NCBI RefSeq assembly: GCF_028769735.1
Contig: NC_088178.1
Location: forward strand, 3,228,001-3,292,000
Length of the DNA: 64,000 bases
Reading direction: 5' to 3'
Source of the DNA: Zonotrichia leucophrys gambelii
Lineage: Eukaryota; Chordata; Aves; Passeriformes; Passerellidae
Shown piece after piece: positions 22,880-32,770 of the stretch. Position 1 is the stretch's first letter, and every line of letters starts with the position of its first letter. A program made the translations under genes and the position numbers. Below the pieces are notes generated by a model that saw nothing but the letters and a program-made list of their open reading frames with translations, searched no databases and had not been told where the DNA came from.

Positions 22880-23115
22880 TTGTTGTGTGGTGACCCCACC
22901 ACATCCCTGAGCTGCCTATTCCAGTGTCTTCTTTTCCTGAAGAAATTTTTCCTTATACCTAACCTGAACATCTCCTAGTGCAGCTGGAGGCCATTTCCTC
23001 TCGTCCTGTCTCTTGCAACCTGGAGTAGAGATTAATCTCTGCCTAGCCACAGCCTCCTCTTAGGGAGTTATAGAGAGCAGTAAGGTCTCCTCTGACCCTC
23101 CAGGTCAAACAGACA
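22880..23115 (-). mobile_element. CR1 LINE fragment, minus orientation
   Basis: Reverse-oriented CR1 sequence. CATCTCCTAGTGCAGCTGGA is followed by GGCCATTTCCTCTCGTCCTG and later AGAGCAGTAAGGTCTCCTCT, all familiar reverse-strand CR1 3'-region phrases. It is the only CR1 copy in the window that I read in this orientation. Confidence 0.8.
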
Positions 23116-24819
23116 GATTTTCCTGCTGGAAAAGGAAAAAAAATATATATATATATAGAAGAAGCAGGAGGCTGAATGAAATGAAACAAAAAGAAAATTT
23201 TTTTGTGTTTGCTTCACACCACACAAAACACTCTAGCTCAACCAAACCAAAATTTCTCCTTTTCATTTCCATTTAGAAAACAGAATACACACAATATTTC
23301 ACCTAGCTGCACCAAACCAAAAGGACTCAGTGCTGAGATATCTCTCTCCACAGAAAGATTCGCTATTTGCTCAGCTCCAGCTGCAACCTTTGAACCTCTG
23401 TGTTGCAACCACACTGGTGCTGATGTCAGCCCAGCAGGGCTTGGGGCGTGCTTGGGGACCAGTGCTCAGCACCTGCCAGAGGAGTTTTTCCATCAGAGGT
23501 TTAATGATATGCTAGGAGAAGGCAGATTTATGCACCTCTGAGGGGGGTTATGCATTGCTCCTGATTTGTATTCAGCACGGCGCAGGAATTTATGGAAGGA
23601 GGGGATCGATGTTTTATTGATATCTAAAAAAACCTATATGATGGATGTGCTAATTGCACATTTTTTCTCCCGGACTCCCTTTATTACACACAAACAAATG
23701 GCCCTGCTGCTTTAACAAATGCAGGGAAAATGTGCCACAGAGCCAGACTCCTTGGAGGTGATGCATGAGAGGGGGCCTGGCTAATGCCAGGGCAGAGACC
23801 TCAGTTCTTTTTTTAACCTCTTCCCTAGCCAGCATTGAATTTTGCTTTCCTGTGACTCCATTTCCATTTCATGGAAACTAGGGCCATGCTGTGGGGTCCT
23901 GGCTGCTACAGCAGGTGTTGGTTCCCAGAAATACTGATTAAGTTGTGCATTTGCTGTGCCTTGCTGAGAGGGGATGCACAGGGGAAGAAGGAGCAGGGGT
24001 TTTATCTCTGCTAAAGCAGTGAGTGCAGAGGAAAGGGGCAGAGCTCAGTGGTTGTCCCCCCTCCTCCCTCTCCTCCTGCAGGGGTGAAGGTGAGCCAGGA
24101 GCTGTGATTTGTGTAGCAACAGATGTAAAAAATCAATATTCCTACAGGAAATCAGAGGCACGCAGTGCCCTGCAGTGCTCCAGCCAGGGAAGGAGGGTGG
24201 CTCTGCTCAATGCAGAGCTCTGTGCTCTGGGCTTTGCCTTCTGCACAAACCATGTGGGATTTGGGGAGCCACCAAAACAGGAACAGGACAAAGAGCAGAT
24301 ACATGAGGTCGTCACAGCATGGAACAGAAGGTGGGGTAAAGCACAGAGCCCCAGGCATCGCACCCGAGCGCTGCCTGCCCCAAACTGGCACAGCTTGGGT
24401 TTTCACAGTGTGAGGAATTTGTCGTCTTGGGGGCCAGGGAAAAAGTTCTCAGCCATTAACCTCGTGTTCTGCCAAGAAATGGCTTTGGCAGGCAGCTGCC
24501 ACCCACGCAGCTCCGGGCTCCCTGCACAGGCAGGGTGTGGGGTGCTGGCTTTGACAGGGCTTGGCGGTGCCCTGCAGGGATGTTTGGCAAAGGCTCAGGC
24601 AGGAGTGAGTCCCTCATGCCCTGGCAGGAGGATGGTGGGAGGCACAAAGGGGAGGAGGGTTCTCCCCGTGGGACATTGGTGCCAAATCACCCAAAAAGTG
24701 ATGAGGGAGAAAGAAAAGGAGAGAGGCAGGATGAGAACATGTGCAATGGGTAGCCTGGAGGAGCTCAGGGGACAGGAGGGGACATTTATAACCACAGGAG
24801 CAGCTCTGCCAGGTTGATG

Positions 24820-25280
24820 TGATGCCTCAGGTTTGAGCTTTTATATTTTCCAGATTCTGTGCTGCTTTAGTGTGTGGGTCTGGGCTTCATGTGAGGGGAT
24901 GGTGAGCTCTGTGCTCAGAGCAGGGAGACAAAACAATTCCTGCTCTAGCTGGGGACCAAGGACAAATGATCCAAATCTCAGGCCAAAGAGAATAAATAAA
25001 GTGGACTGAAGAGAGAAAAACAAGAAGGATGGGACTGCATGGGCTGGAGCTGTAATTGCACAATTAACTCCAGTATGCAAATGGAGCAGAACTTATAAAA
25101 GTGAGAGACCTCGTGACCAGTTGTTCATTTTTTGTGACCATTTTGGGTCCATCTTGGGTGCAGCCCTGGCTGGGCTCTTGTGCTGCCCAAGGTGGATCCA
25201 TTGAGGCCTTTAATAAATCTCTATTATTATTCTTTAGCTCTGTCCAGCCTCTGGTCTAGGTCAGCCTTGACAAGGCATCA
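24820..25280 (+). mobile_element. Solo ERV LTR with 8-bp terminal inverted repeats
   Basis: The element starts TGATGCCT and ends AGGCATCA, perfect 8-bp inverted termini 461 bp apart. A TATA-like ACTTATAAAAG at about 25090 and a polyadenylation signal TTTAATAAATC at about 25210 stand in the order expected of U3-R-U5. Flanks read GATG on the left and GACA on the right, so a duplication, if it existed, has decayed. No internal viral genes accompany it. Confidence 0.85.
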
Positions 25281-26294
25281 GACATGTGTCACAGGAGGAG
25301 AGTGCCACTGGCTCCCTGTGCCACTCACCCTGGGGAGCCACACACATGCCCAGCCTGCTCCTCCTCCAAATTCAGGTGTCTCCCACAGTGAAAGGCATGT
25401 CTACAAACCAACCAGCTCCTAATTGCCTCATTCTCCTTTTGTTGTGGGAAAAGAAAAAAAAGTAATCATAGCTCAGCTCGCAGGGATCCTTTCAGATGCT
25501 GCTTTCAGGCTTGGTGTGTGTGGTGGCCTCTGCCCTCTGCACAGGGACAATGACAGGTCCCCAGGCTGGCCAGCAGGATGGATATGATAATTATGCAGGG
25601 ATATTTTTTCCCTGCTTGGCACTGCAGGTCACAGCCTGTTATTGTGTCTTTGCTGTCCCAGCGTGGTACCTGGGGCAGACCCACACACACAGCCCTGCAT
25701 GAATGTTTTAGTGCTTGGTGTTTGTAATAAATAATACTTCTGGTTTTGTGTGCTCTGCAGCCAGGGCTGGGGGAGTGGCTGAATTTGAGCTGCCCATGCT
25801 GGGGTGACTGGGGGCTCTCCCAGCCCTCACCACCTCATGTTTGCATCCATCAGAAGGGCTGGGCTCCATCCTGCTCTGTCCCAGGCTGCTGGGAGCCAGC
25901 AGTGACATCCACATCATCCAGCAGAGCAGGAGTAGCACTCTGTGCCCAGCATCCCCAAAATCAGCATTTCCACACCAGCCTCTCCACGGGCACCTTGCAC
26001 CAAACCTGCTCCCACGCCTGCCGGAGAGAGGAGGTGGGAGGAAGCACCAGACCCTCTTAAAAAAAAAAAAAAGAAAAGAAAAGAAAATAAAAAGGCAAGG
26101 AAGAAGTGAAAGAGAGCTGGTAGGAGCTGTCAGTGCTCTAGAGAAGGAACTCGGCGGGGCAGGGAGGCCTCTCTCACCATGGAGACGCTGCGCAGAGGAT
26201 GTGGAGGCTGCACGCTCCGCTTTAGCTCCTGAGAGCGCTTTTCGCCCTTCCCCAGCTGCTCCAGGCGGGTTCTGAGCTGCCAGCCCGGCCTGGC

Positions 26295-26342
26295 TGTCCC
26301 GGAGCCACCTTGGGATGCCCCGGAGCCACCTTGGGATGCCCC
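26295..26342. repeat. 21-bp tandem duplication
   Basis: Two consecutive copies of a unit beginning CCCGGAGCCACCTTGGGATG, followed by the start of a third. It is GC-rich and intergenic. The Ser/Gly/Gln-repeat frame on the minus strand derives from it. Confidence 0.85.
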
Positions 26343-26407
26343 GGTGCGCCAGTGGGGCCGGGCTGGAACCGCTGGATGGAGCCGAACGGGGAGCGGTGGG
26401 ACCACGA

Positions 26408-26665
26408 GAAAAAAAAAAAAAAAATTTAAATTAAAAATAAATTTAAATTTATACCATAATATAATAATATTCAATAATAATTTTATTGTTTATGATATTT
26501 TAACTTTTAAAATATTTAATCTCTTATAATAATTTTATAATAATAAAAATTAATTCTTTTTAGTATAAATAAATAGTTTTATTATATATATTTATACTCA
26601 ATATAATATAATATAATATAATATAATATAATATAATATAATTACAGCATTTATTTTATATATAT
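26408..26665. repeat. AT-only low-complexity tract with (TATAA) array
   Basis: About 250 bp of nearly pure A/T that opens with a run of A and ends with a period-5 TATAA array at about 26600-26642. No gene content. Confidence 0.9.
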
Positions 26666-26929
26666 AGTGAGGTTGTTAAGAGAGCAAGAGCATAAGAGCC
26701 AGGCTGTTCCTGCCGCTCATGGAATGTCTTTTTTTGCTACAGCTCCTGCATTTTCCTCTGGAAAATGGATGGAAAAGTGGGTGCATGCATTGCTCTCAGG
26801 CTGCTGAATGGAAAAGGTTGGCTTTTTTTCCTCTGAGCCTCTTCGCAGCCTCACTGGGTGCCAGAGGCTTTTCTTAGAGGTGGAAGAAGCCCCAGCAGAG
26901 CCAAGGCAGCAAGCTGGAGCATCACAGTG

Positions 26930-27195
26930 ACAGGCCCGGAGGGAATGGCACGGAGCTGTGTCAGGGGAGGGTTCGGCTGCATTTTAGAGAAAGGTTTTTC
27001 ACCCAGAGCGTGGTTGGGCACTGAACAGGCTCCCCAGGGCAGTGGCCACAGCATCAAGGCTGACAGAGCTCAAGGAACATCTGAACAACACTCTCAGGCA
27101 CACGGTGTGACTCCCGGGGCTGTGCAGGGCCAGGAGGGGCACTCCACGATCCTTGTGTGCCCCTTCAACTCAGGATATTCTCTATCCTCTGTGTG
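26930..27195 (+). mobile_element. CR1 LINE 3' fragment
   Basis: CR1 tail phrases in order: AGAAAGGTTTTTCACCCAGA, CTCCCCAGGGCAGTGGCCAC, AACACTCTCAGGCACACGGT, GGGGCTGTGCAGGGCCAGGA, ending TTCAACTCAGGATATTCT. This is the CR1 subtype whose tail ends with a GATATTCTGTG-like sequence. Confidence 0.88.
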
Positions 27196-27450
27196 AGTCG
27201 GATCTGGCTGGGAGACCCCCCATGGAAATACCACGGCATGTGCGGGAGCATCTTCACCCTCACCCCCACCCAGCGCGTCGGGGTGACCCAGGGACCCCAA
27301 AACCGAGACCCCCGGAGCACGGAGCGGGCCAGGGGCACTCGGGGCTCTCGGGGCTCCATTCGCCGGGGCCGGGGGTGGAGGAAGGAGGGAGACGGGACTC
27401 GACAGCTGTGCACGGCAGAGCGAAACTTTCTGCCCGAAGCAGATCCCGGG

Positions 27451-27540
27451 ATAAATATAAAATATAAAATATAAAATATAAAATATAAAATATAAAATAT
27501 AAAATATAAAATATAAAATAATATAAAATTAAAATATAAA
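27451..27540. repeat. (AAATATA)n heptanucleotide array
   Basis: About ten units of a 7-bp AAATATA repeat, slightly disrupted at the right end. It is sharply bounded by GC-rich sequence on both sides. Confidence 0.92.
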
Positions 27541-27705
27541 CAGCCTTTGGGATGGCTCTTGGCAGGGACCCCCGGGCAGGGCAGAGCAGCGTCACCCCTG
27601 GGAACCCGGCACCGCATCCCGGGGGAACACGGGCCTCGCATCCCGGGAGGAGCCCGGCTCACACCGGACATCGCGCACCGGCTTCATCCGGGCTGATCGG
27701 ACATC

Positions 27706-27820
27706 GTGTCCCGGCAGGATCCCGGCCGGTACCGGGCGCTGTGTCCCGGGGTATCCCGGCTTATACCGGGCCCGGTGTCCCGGGGAATCCCGGCCGGTAC
27801 CGGGCCCGGTGTCCCGCGCA
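27706..27820. repeat. 34-bp GC-rich minisatellite with palindromic core
   Basis: Units start at 27706 (35 bp), 27741 (34 bp) and 27775 (34 bp), and a partial fourth begins at 27809. Each opens GTGTCCCGG and contains a near-palindrome like CCCGGCCGGTACCGGG. More diverged related sequence extends left to about 27600. Open frames across it on both strands come from the repeat. Confidence 0.88.
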
Positions 27821-27862
27821 CTCGCCCCGCGCTCGCCGGGACCATCCCGGAGTGGCCCGCGA

Positions 27863-27876
27863 GCGCCCTCCAGTGG
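27863..27876 (-). promoter_or_regulatory. Candidate CTCF site
   Basis: On the minus strand CCACTGGAGGGCGC differs from the CTCF core consensus by one base. It lies in GC-rich sequence about 900 bp upstream of the ACBD6 start codon, between the two divergent genes. Binding cannot be shown from sequence. Confidence 0.4.
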
Positions 27877-28149
27877 TCCCGGCAGGAAGAGGAGGAGGAG
27901 GAAGATGATGGCGAGGAGGAGCCGGCGGCGGCAGCCCCGGGACGCGGGTGGCAGCGGGGCGCAAAGGGGGTTTTGAGGGGCGGGAAGGATTTCCCTGAGA
28001 AGCTGTTCATCCTGGGAGTGTCCAAGGCCAGGCTGATGGAGCTCGGAGCGCCCTGGTGCAGCGGGAGGTGTCCCCGGCCGTGGCGGGGAGTGGGGCAGGA
28101 TGGGCTTGGAGAGCCTCCCCCTTAACCTGGGGGAGGTCACACCCTGAAT

Positions 28150-28620
28150 CCTGTGTCCAGTTCTGTGTCCCTCAGCTCAGGAAGGACATTGAGAGGCTGG
28201 AGCAAGTCCAGAGAAGGGAACAGAGCTGGGGGAGAGGCTGGAGCAGAATTCTGGTGAGAAGCGGCTGAGCAAGCTGAGGATGCTCAGGGGACATCTCGCT
28301 CTCTGCAACCCCGTGACAGGAGGGTGGAATGAGCTCAGTGTCAGCCTCTTCTCCCCGGTAACAAGCGGCAGGGTGAGAGGAAACGGCCTCAAGTTGCGAC
28401 AGGAGAGGTTTAGATTTCGTAATAGGAAAGTTTTTATGTGGAAAGAGTGGTGAGTCTTTGGGACAGGCTGCCCAGGGCAAGCACCATCCCTGTAAGCTCT
28501 CAAAGAACGGTTGGATGTGGCACCTGGCGATCCGGTTTAGTGGTGAACATGTTGGCACTGCTGAGGGGAACGTTTGGACTCGATGATCTCGGAGGTTTTA
28601 CCCCGCCTAAACCATTCTGT
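28150..28620 (+). mobile_element. CR1 LINE 3' fragment abutting the ACBD6 promoter
   Basis: CR1 phrases in order: AGGAAGGACATTGAGAGGCT, GGAGCAAGTCCAGAGAAGGG, CGACAGGAGAGGTTTAGATT, TGGGACAGGCTGCCCAGGGC, and the end GGACTCGATGATCTCGGAGG followed by AACCATTCTGT. The element stops about 155 bp before the ACBD6 ATG, directly at the edge of the CpG island. Confidence 0.9.
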
Positions 28621-29110
28621 CACTCCCCGTCATGTCGCCGCTCGCCGACACGCGGATCCGCGGCCGCCCGGAACCCTCGTGCTCGGCGCGCGTTTCCCGC
28701 GGGCGGCGCGGGCGCGCGTACCGAGGCGCGGCGGGGGAGCGCGTTGCGGGGCGGACCGGGGCGGGCGCGGGCCGCCATGGCGTCGCCCCCGCTGTCGGCG
28801 GCGGGCGGGAGCGGTGGCGAGCTCAGCTCGGGCTCCGAGGCGGCGGCCACGGGCGCGGCGCTGCCGGACCGGGACCTGCCCGCGCTCTTCGAGCAGGCGG
28901 CCGAGCGGCTGCCCTCGCTGCTGCCCGCCGCCAGCAAGGAGCAGCTGCTCTATCTGTACGCCCGCTACAAGCAGGTGAGGCGGGACCGGCTGAGCGGGCC
29001 GGGCCGGGGGGCGAGAGCGGAGCGGTGCCCCGAGGGGCCGGGCCGGGGCTCTCCGGGGCCGTGGGCACAGGGGCTGCGGCCCAAAATGTGGCAGCGGTGC
29101 CGAGGAGGAA
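28621..29110 (+). promoter_or_regulatory. ACBD6: ACBD6 CpG-island promoter
   Basis: A short, very CpG-dense block covers the promoter, exon 1 and the start of intron 1. Visible motifs upstream of the ATG are an E2F-type TTTCCCGC at 28693-28700 and GC boxes (GGGGCGG) around 28748-28766. There is no TATA box. CR1 copies border it on both sides, so the core promoter is confined to roughly 28621-28776 unless CR1 sequence contributes. Confidence 0.8.
28777..28974 (+). CDS. ACBD6: ACBD6 exon 1
   Basis: The exon encodes 66 residues beginning MASPPLSAAGGSGGELSSGS. The start sits in a perfect Kozak context (GCCGCCATGG), and the exon ends ARYKQ before the donor GTGAGG. ACBD6 binds long-chain acyl-CoA through an N-terminal acyl-CoA-binding domain and has C-terminal ankyrin repeats; it acts in the cytosol and nucleus and is linked to N-myristoylation and lipid handling. 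The variable N-terminal linker is followed from about residue 35 by the first helices of the domain. The family signature LLYLYARYKQ occupies residues 57-66, with Tyr64 and Lys65 in the ligand pocket. The frame is open upstream without a stop to 28438, through CR1 sequence, but the Kozak context and the known vertebrate N-terminus (MAS...SGGELSSG) favour 28777. Confidence 0.95.
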
Positions 29111-29339
29111 AGTTGCGCGCCGGGGTGATGGAGGAGCGGGGGTGTTTCCCTGCGGGACAGCGGCGGCGGGGGTGGATGGAGCCCGGTGGGACAGAGGCCC
29201 CGGAATTTGGGGAATTCGGGGTCAGAGTGGTTGGGGAGTGCCCCAGCGGGACAGGAGCTGGCGGTGATGGTGGTGGACAGCACCGAGAAGGCCACGGGCT
29301 GTATCAGCCGTGGTGTGAGAGGTGGTAAATAACACAGAG

Positions 29340-29875
29340 ATGAGAAATGTTCAGTTCCAACAGGACCAGAGCAGTGAGAGACCCCCTGTGTTGGGCATGA
29401 GTGAGGCTGCATCTCAAATTCTGGGCTCAGATTTGGACTCCTCCTTTCAGGAAGGACACTGAGGTGGTGGAGCGAGTCCAGGGAAGGGAACAGAGCTGGG
29501 GAAGGGGCTGGAGCACCACTCTGGTGAGGCTCAGTCTGTAGTAAAGGAGGCTCAGGAGGAACTTTGTTGCTTTCTACAGCCCCTGAGAGGAGGTTGTGGC
29601 CAGGTGAAGGTTCTGTTCCTGAGCAACATGTGACAGGACAAAAGGAAATGGCCTTGAGCTGGACCAGGTGCAGTTCAGGAAGAGTTCCTCACTGGAATGG
29701 TGGTCAGGCATTGGAAGGGGCTGCCCAGGAGAGGTGATGGAGTCGCTGCTCTTGGAGGTGTTTAAGAAATCACTGGATGTGGCCCTTGGCACCGTGGTCT
29801 GGTGGTCAAGGTGGTGGTCAGTCTAAGGTTGGACTCTGTGATCTCTTTTCCAAACCAAATATTCTGTGAATCCAT
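29340..29875 (+). mobile_element. CR1 LINE 3' fragment
   Basis: CR1 tail in plus orientation: AGGAAGGACACTGAGGTGGT, GGAGCGAGTCCAGGGAAGGG, GGAAGGGGCTGCCCAGGAGA, TGGAGTCGCTGCTCTTGGAG, ending GGTTGGACTCTGTGATCTCT and AATATTCTGTGAATCC. It is non-coding and lies within ACBD6 intron 1. Confidence 0.9.
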
Positions 29876-29964
29876 CACCCTGGTGGTTATGCCTCACCTC
29901 TCACCTTCATTTAGTGCAGGTGGCTTTGATGCTACATCCTTTGAACAGGAACCAGACTCAAGTT

Positions 29965-30195
29965 CTGCCAGCAGAGGTCCAGGTTGGATATTAGGAAAAA
30001 CTTCTTTCCTGAAAGAATGGGCAAAGAAAGGCCTGCCCAGGGAAGTGGTGGAGTGAGCATGCCTGGAAATGTTCAAAATCCAAACAGAAGCAGCACTTTG
30101 CTGTGTGGTTTAGTGGGAATGGTGGTGTTTGGCCAAAGGTTGGACTGAATGATTGTGGAAGTCTTTTCCCCAGTTAATGATCCTGTGGTTTGGCT
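29965..30195 (+). mobile_element. CR1 LINE 3' fragment
   Basis: CR1 phrases: GTTGGATATTAGGAAAAACT, GGCCTGCCCAGGGAAGTGGT, GGTGTTTGGCCAAAGGTTGG, and ATGATCCTGTGG at the end. It is degraded, non-coding and in plus orientation. Confidence 0.85.
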
Positions 30196-30474
30196 TTGGC
30201 AGAGCCCAGGGTGGTTGAAATTGGAGAGCTGGTTGGTTCTGGGGGTAACCTTGCACACAGCCCCCATTTCCCCTTCAGGCTGTGTGAGCTGAGCAAGCCA
30301 TGGGCTGCATCCTGTTGGAAACACAATGTAGCTTCTTTCTGCTCCTGTGGCACAAGTTACATGAAAACAACCAAACAAAGCAACAACTGGAAAGGAGTGT
30401 AACAATCACTTAACTCTGAGAAACACAAAACTGCTGTTACACCCAGAATATGAAAGAATAAACCTGTAAATACA

Positions 30475-30592
30475 GGCTGGATGGAGCCTGAGCAGCCTGT
30501 TGTGGTGGAAGGTGTCCCTGTCCATGCCAGGGGGTTGGAGCTGGATGATCTTTCAACCCAAACCACTCTGATTCTGTGGCTCAGGTGGGGCA
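30475..30592 (+). mobile_element. CR1 LINE 3' fragment (short)
   Basis: Only the last 120 bp or so of a CR1 tail: GGTGGAAGGTGTCCCTGTCC, CATGCCAGGGGGTTGGAGCT, GGATGATCTTTCAACCCAAA, ending CTGATTCTGTGG. Confidence 0.88.
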
Positions 30593-32369
30593 AGAGGTGC
30601 TGCCTCAGCCTGAGAACTGAATCCCACTCATTTGGATGCACAGACAGAATTGGGTGTGCACATCTTCCATGTATGTATGTTCCTCCCACATGGATTACCT
30701 GTGCCCTACTACTGCCATGTGTGAGTGCTCTCAATTTTTTAGTGCAATATTTAATTATCCCCTAAGCTGGCAGCTCGCAGGCTGTGGTTTGTGAACCAGT
30801 AATTATGTTAAAAGCAGCCTGGTCACGTGAGGTTTTGTTTTCAGACTGTGCTTAGTGCTTAAACAGGACTGCAGTTTTCTCTTTCCCTTCTGAGAAAAAT
30901 GAGGGTTGGAAAAAAAAAATACAAGGAAAATTTTGCCATGCCAAAGATGAGAGGAAAAAGGGGTCTTTTCTATAATTTTTGTCTGTATTCTCAGGATGCT
31001 TGTTGTAAATATTTTTTTTTTTTTTTGCTCTGTTTCAAATGCTTTGAGACTGTCCTGGGTGGAAATGGGAAGAGGTTGCTTGCTTGTCAGCTCATGATTG
31101 TCCCCAGACTACAGAGGGTTTCCTGGTGTTAGCTGTGAGACCAATAAGGAGTTTAATACTAAAAACTGCAAAAATAGAAGCTGTTTCACAAGAGTTTTGA
31201 TACAAGTCAGGAAAAGCTGACAATTAACACTTTGTCAGCACAGATTTCCAGTTGCTTTCCACTGACAAGAACAGGGCACTTCTGTGTCCTCCTCCTGTGT
31301 CCCTGGGCAGCCAGGATGTGCCAGGAGGTTCCTTTGTGCTCCTTGGTTTCAGGCTGTGCTCGGCCCCTGGATTTCTGTGAGTTGAGAAAGGTGCCCTCCC
31401 TGTTACAGAGTGCTGGCACTGGAGATGGGAGAGGCTTGCTAGCACAGCAATTGCAGGGTGATGCCCTGCTAACTTTAAGTTTTGCAGCATTTTGTGCTTT
31501 AAATCAAAATGAGGGAGTTTAATGCAAGTTTTCTGTGTTTAATTACAGCAGCCATATCAGGATGCATAACGAGCTGCTAATATATTACCCCCGTGGATGG
31601 TGGAATTGCTGGCACACAAAAGGTGCTGACTCAGATCTGTCCACTGTCCTTGATTTGGCATCCTTGTCTTTTCCCAGTTTAGTGTTTTGTGTCACTGAAG
31701 GCTTTGATTTAAGATACAGCATTGTCATAAAAGAGGTGACAGTAACAGCTGAGCTCTCTGTTAAAATACTGTATGTAATTTATTTCAAACTGTTTGGGTA
31801 TATAGGCATTTTCCTGCAATTTTATTACCTTTTATTGGAGGCCATTTCAGGATTTTATTACTTTTCTCTCTGATTTTGTTTATGTGTCAGAGACCTAAAA
31901 ATAAGGGAATTGCTTAGTTGTCATCTCCAGTGAGGTTTTTAGAAGATGTTGCTGAGTTTATGACTCTGCCCCACAACAGGAGGAACAGACTAGTCCATAA
32001 GGCTCTGGACTGGGACTGATTTTTCTCCCCTCTCACTGCTTTCTGTGTGGCTTTGGGCAAATCACTGCTCTGGGCCTTGTGGTGAAGTGAAGGGAGCACT
32101 TGCCCATCATGGGGAGGATGTAAAAATCTGAGGCTCAGAAGGTGCAGCAATGGAGACCAGTGTGGCAGTGCTGATTTAGATAGGGGAGGGGATCCACAAC
32201 TCACTGGAAGTTACTGGGCTGGGAAAACTGCCCTGCCAGGAGGAAGATGTGTCCATGGAAATGTTGATTTCCAAGCTGGAAATCCACTGCTGATGGCATA
32301 ATGGGTGCAGTACAGTCTCCCAGGGTGGGCTCAAGGATCTAACAGCAATTTTGCATGATGTCTTTTGAG

Positions 32370-32770
32370 TATTGTGGGATGTTGTAGGGGGGGACAGTAT
32401 GGATAAATGAAGGTAATGTAGAATGTAATCTTGTCCCCCAACGAGTTGCAGCTGGAACCAATTACTAAAGATTAGGAACAGGCCACACCTGTAGCCAATA
32501 AGAACAAGTGGCCTTAGAGAATGGATTGGTGGGATCTGGAGTCAGATGGATGCTGCAAGGACCTGGAACAGTCAGTGCTTAGAGAACCTGCCTATGAGAA
32601 ACATTGAGGGGGTATGAAACACTGAGGATATGGAATCCTTGCACCACAATGATAATAGAACTTTTGAGATATAAGACAACATATTATGATAATAGAACTG
32701 TTGTAATATATAAGACAACAGGATGTGATGCTACAGGCCTGCCCTGAGCACAGGAATTCCTGCCTGCAGC
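32370..32770. repeat. Unclassified repeat-like block with internal duplication
   Basis: The block has a TG-starting, G-rich left edge (TGTTGTAGGGGGGGAC), a CCAAT-box-like GTAGCCAATAAGAACAAG and a tandem duplication: ATGATAATAGAAC...ATAAGACAACA occurs at 32649-32681 and 32686-32720. The layout suggests an old LTR, but no borders or duplication can be read and I do not recognise the family. Confidence 0.35.

Larger units (their letters stand above)
12048..28776. other. XPR1-ACBD6 intergenic interval with both 5' UTRs
   Basis: About 16.7 kb separate the two divergent start codons. No third protein-coding gene was recognised. The interval is crowded with repeats: hexanucleotide array, triplicated hairpin, (TTCTC) array, at least five LTR-type elements, CR1 tails, AT-rich arrays and a GC minisatellite, each listed separately. 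Stretches not listed individually (for example 13100-13750, 16885-17370, 18060-19190, 23120-24820, 25285-26250) show nothing I can name. Confidence 0.7.

Noticed and set aside
24023..24817. 264-codon plus-strand open frame ending beside the LTR at 24820
   Set aside because: I recognise no domain or homologue, several other frames are also open here, and composition drifts along its length. A translated search against avian proteins would settle it; I treat it as chance.
27592..28140. 182-codon minus-strand frame
   Set aside because: It follows the 34-bp GC minisatellite and has matching Gly/Pro/Arg repeats, so it is a repeat artefact.
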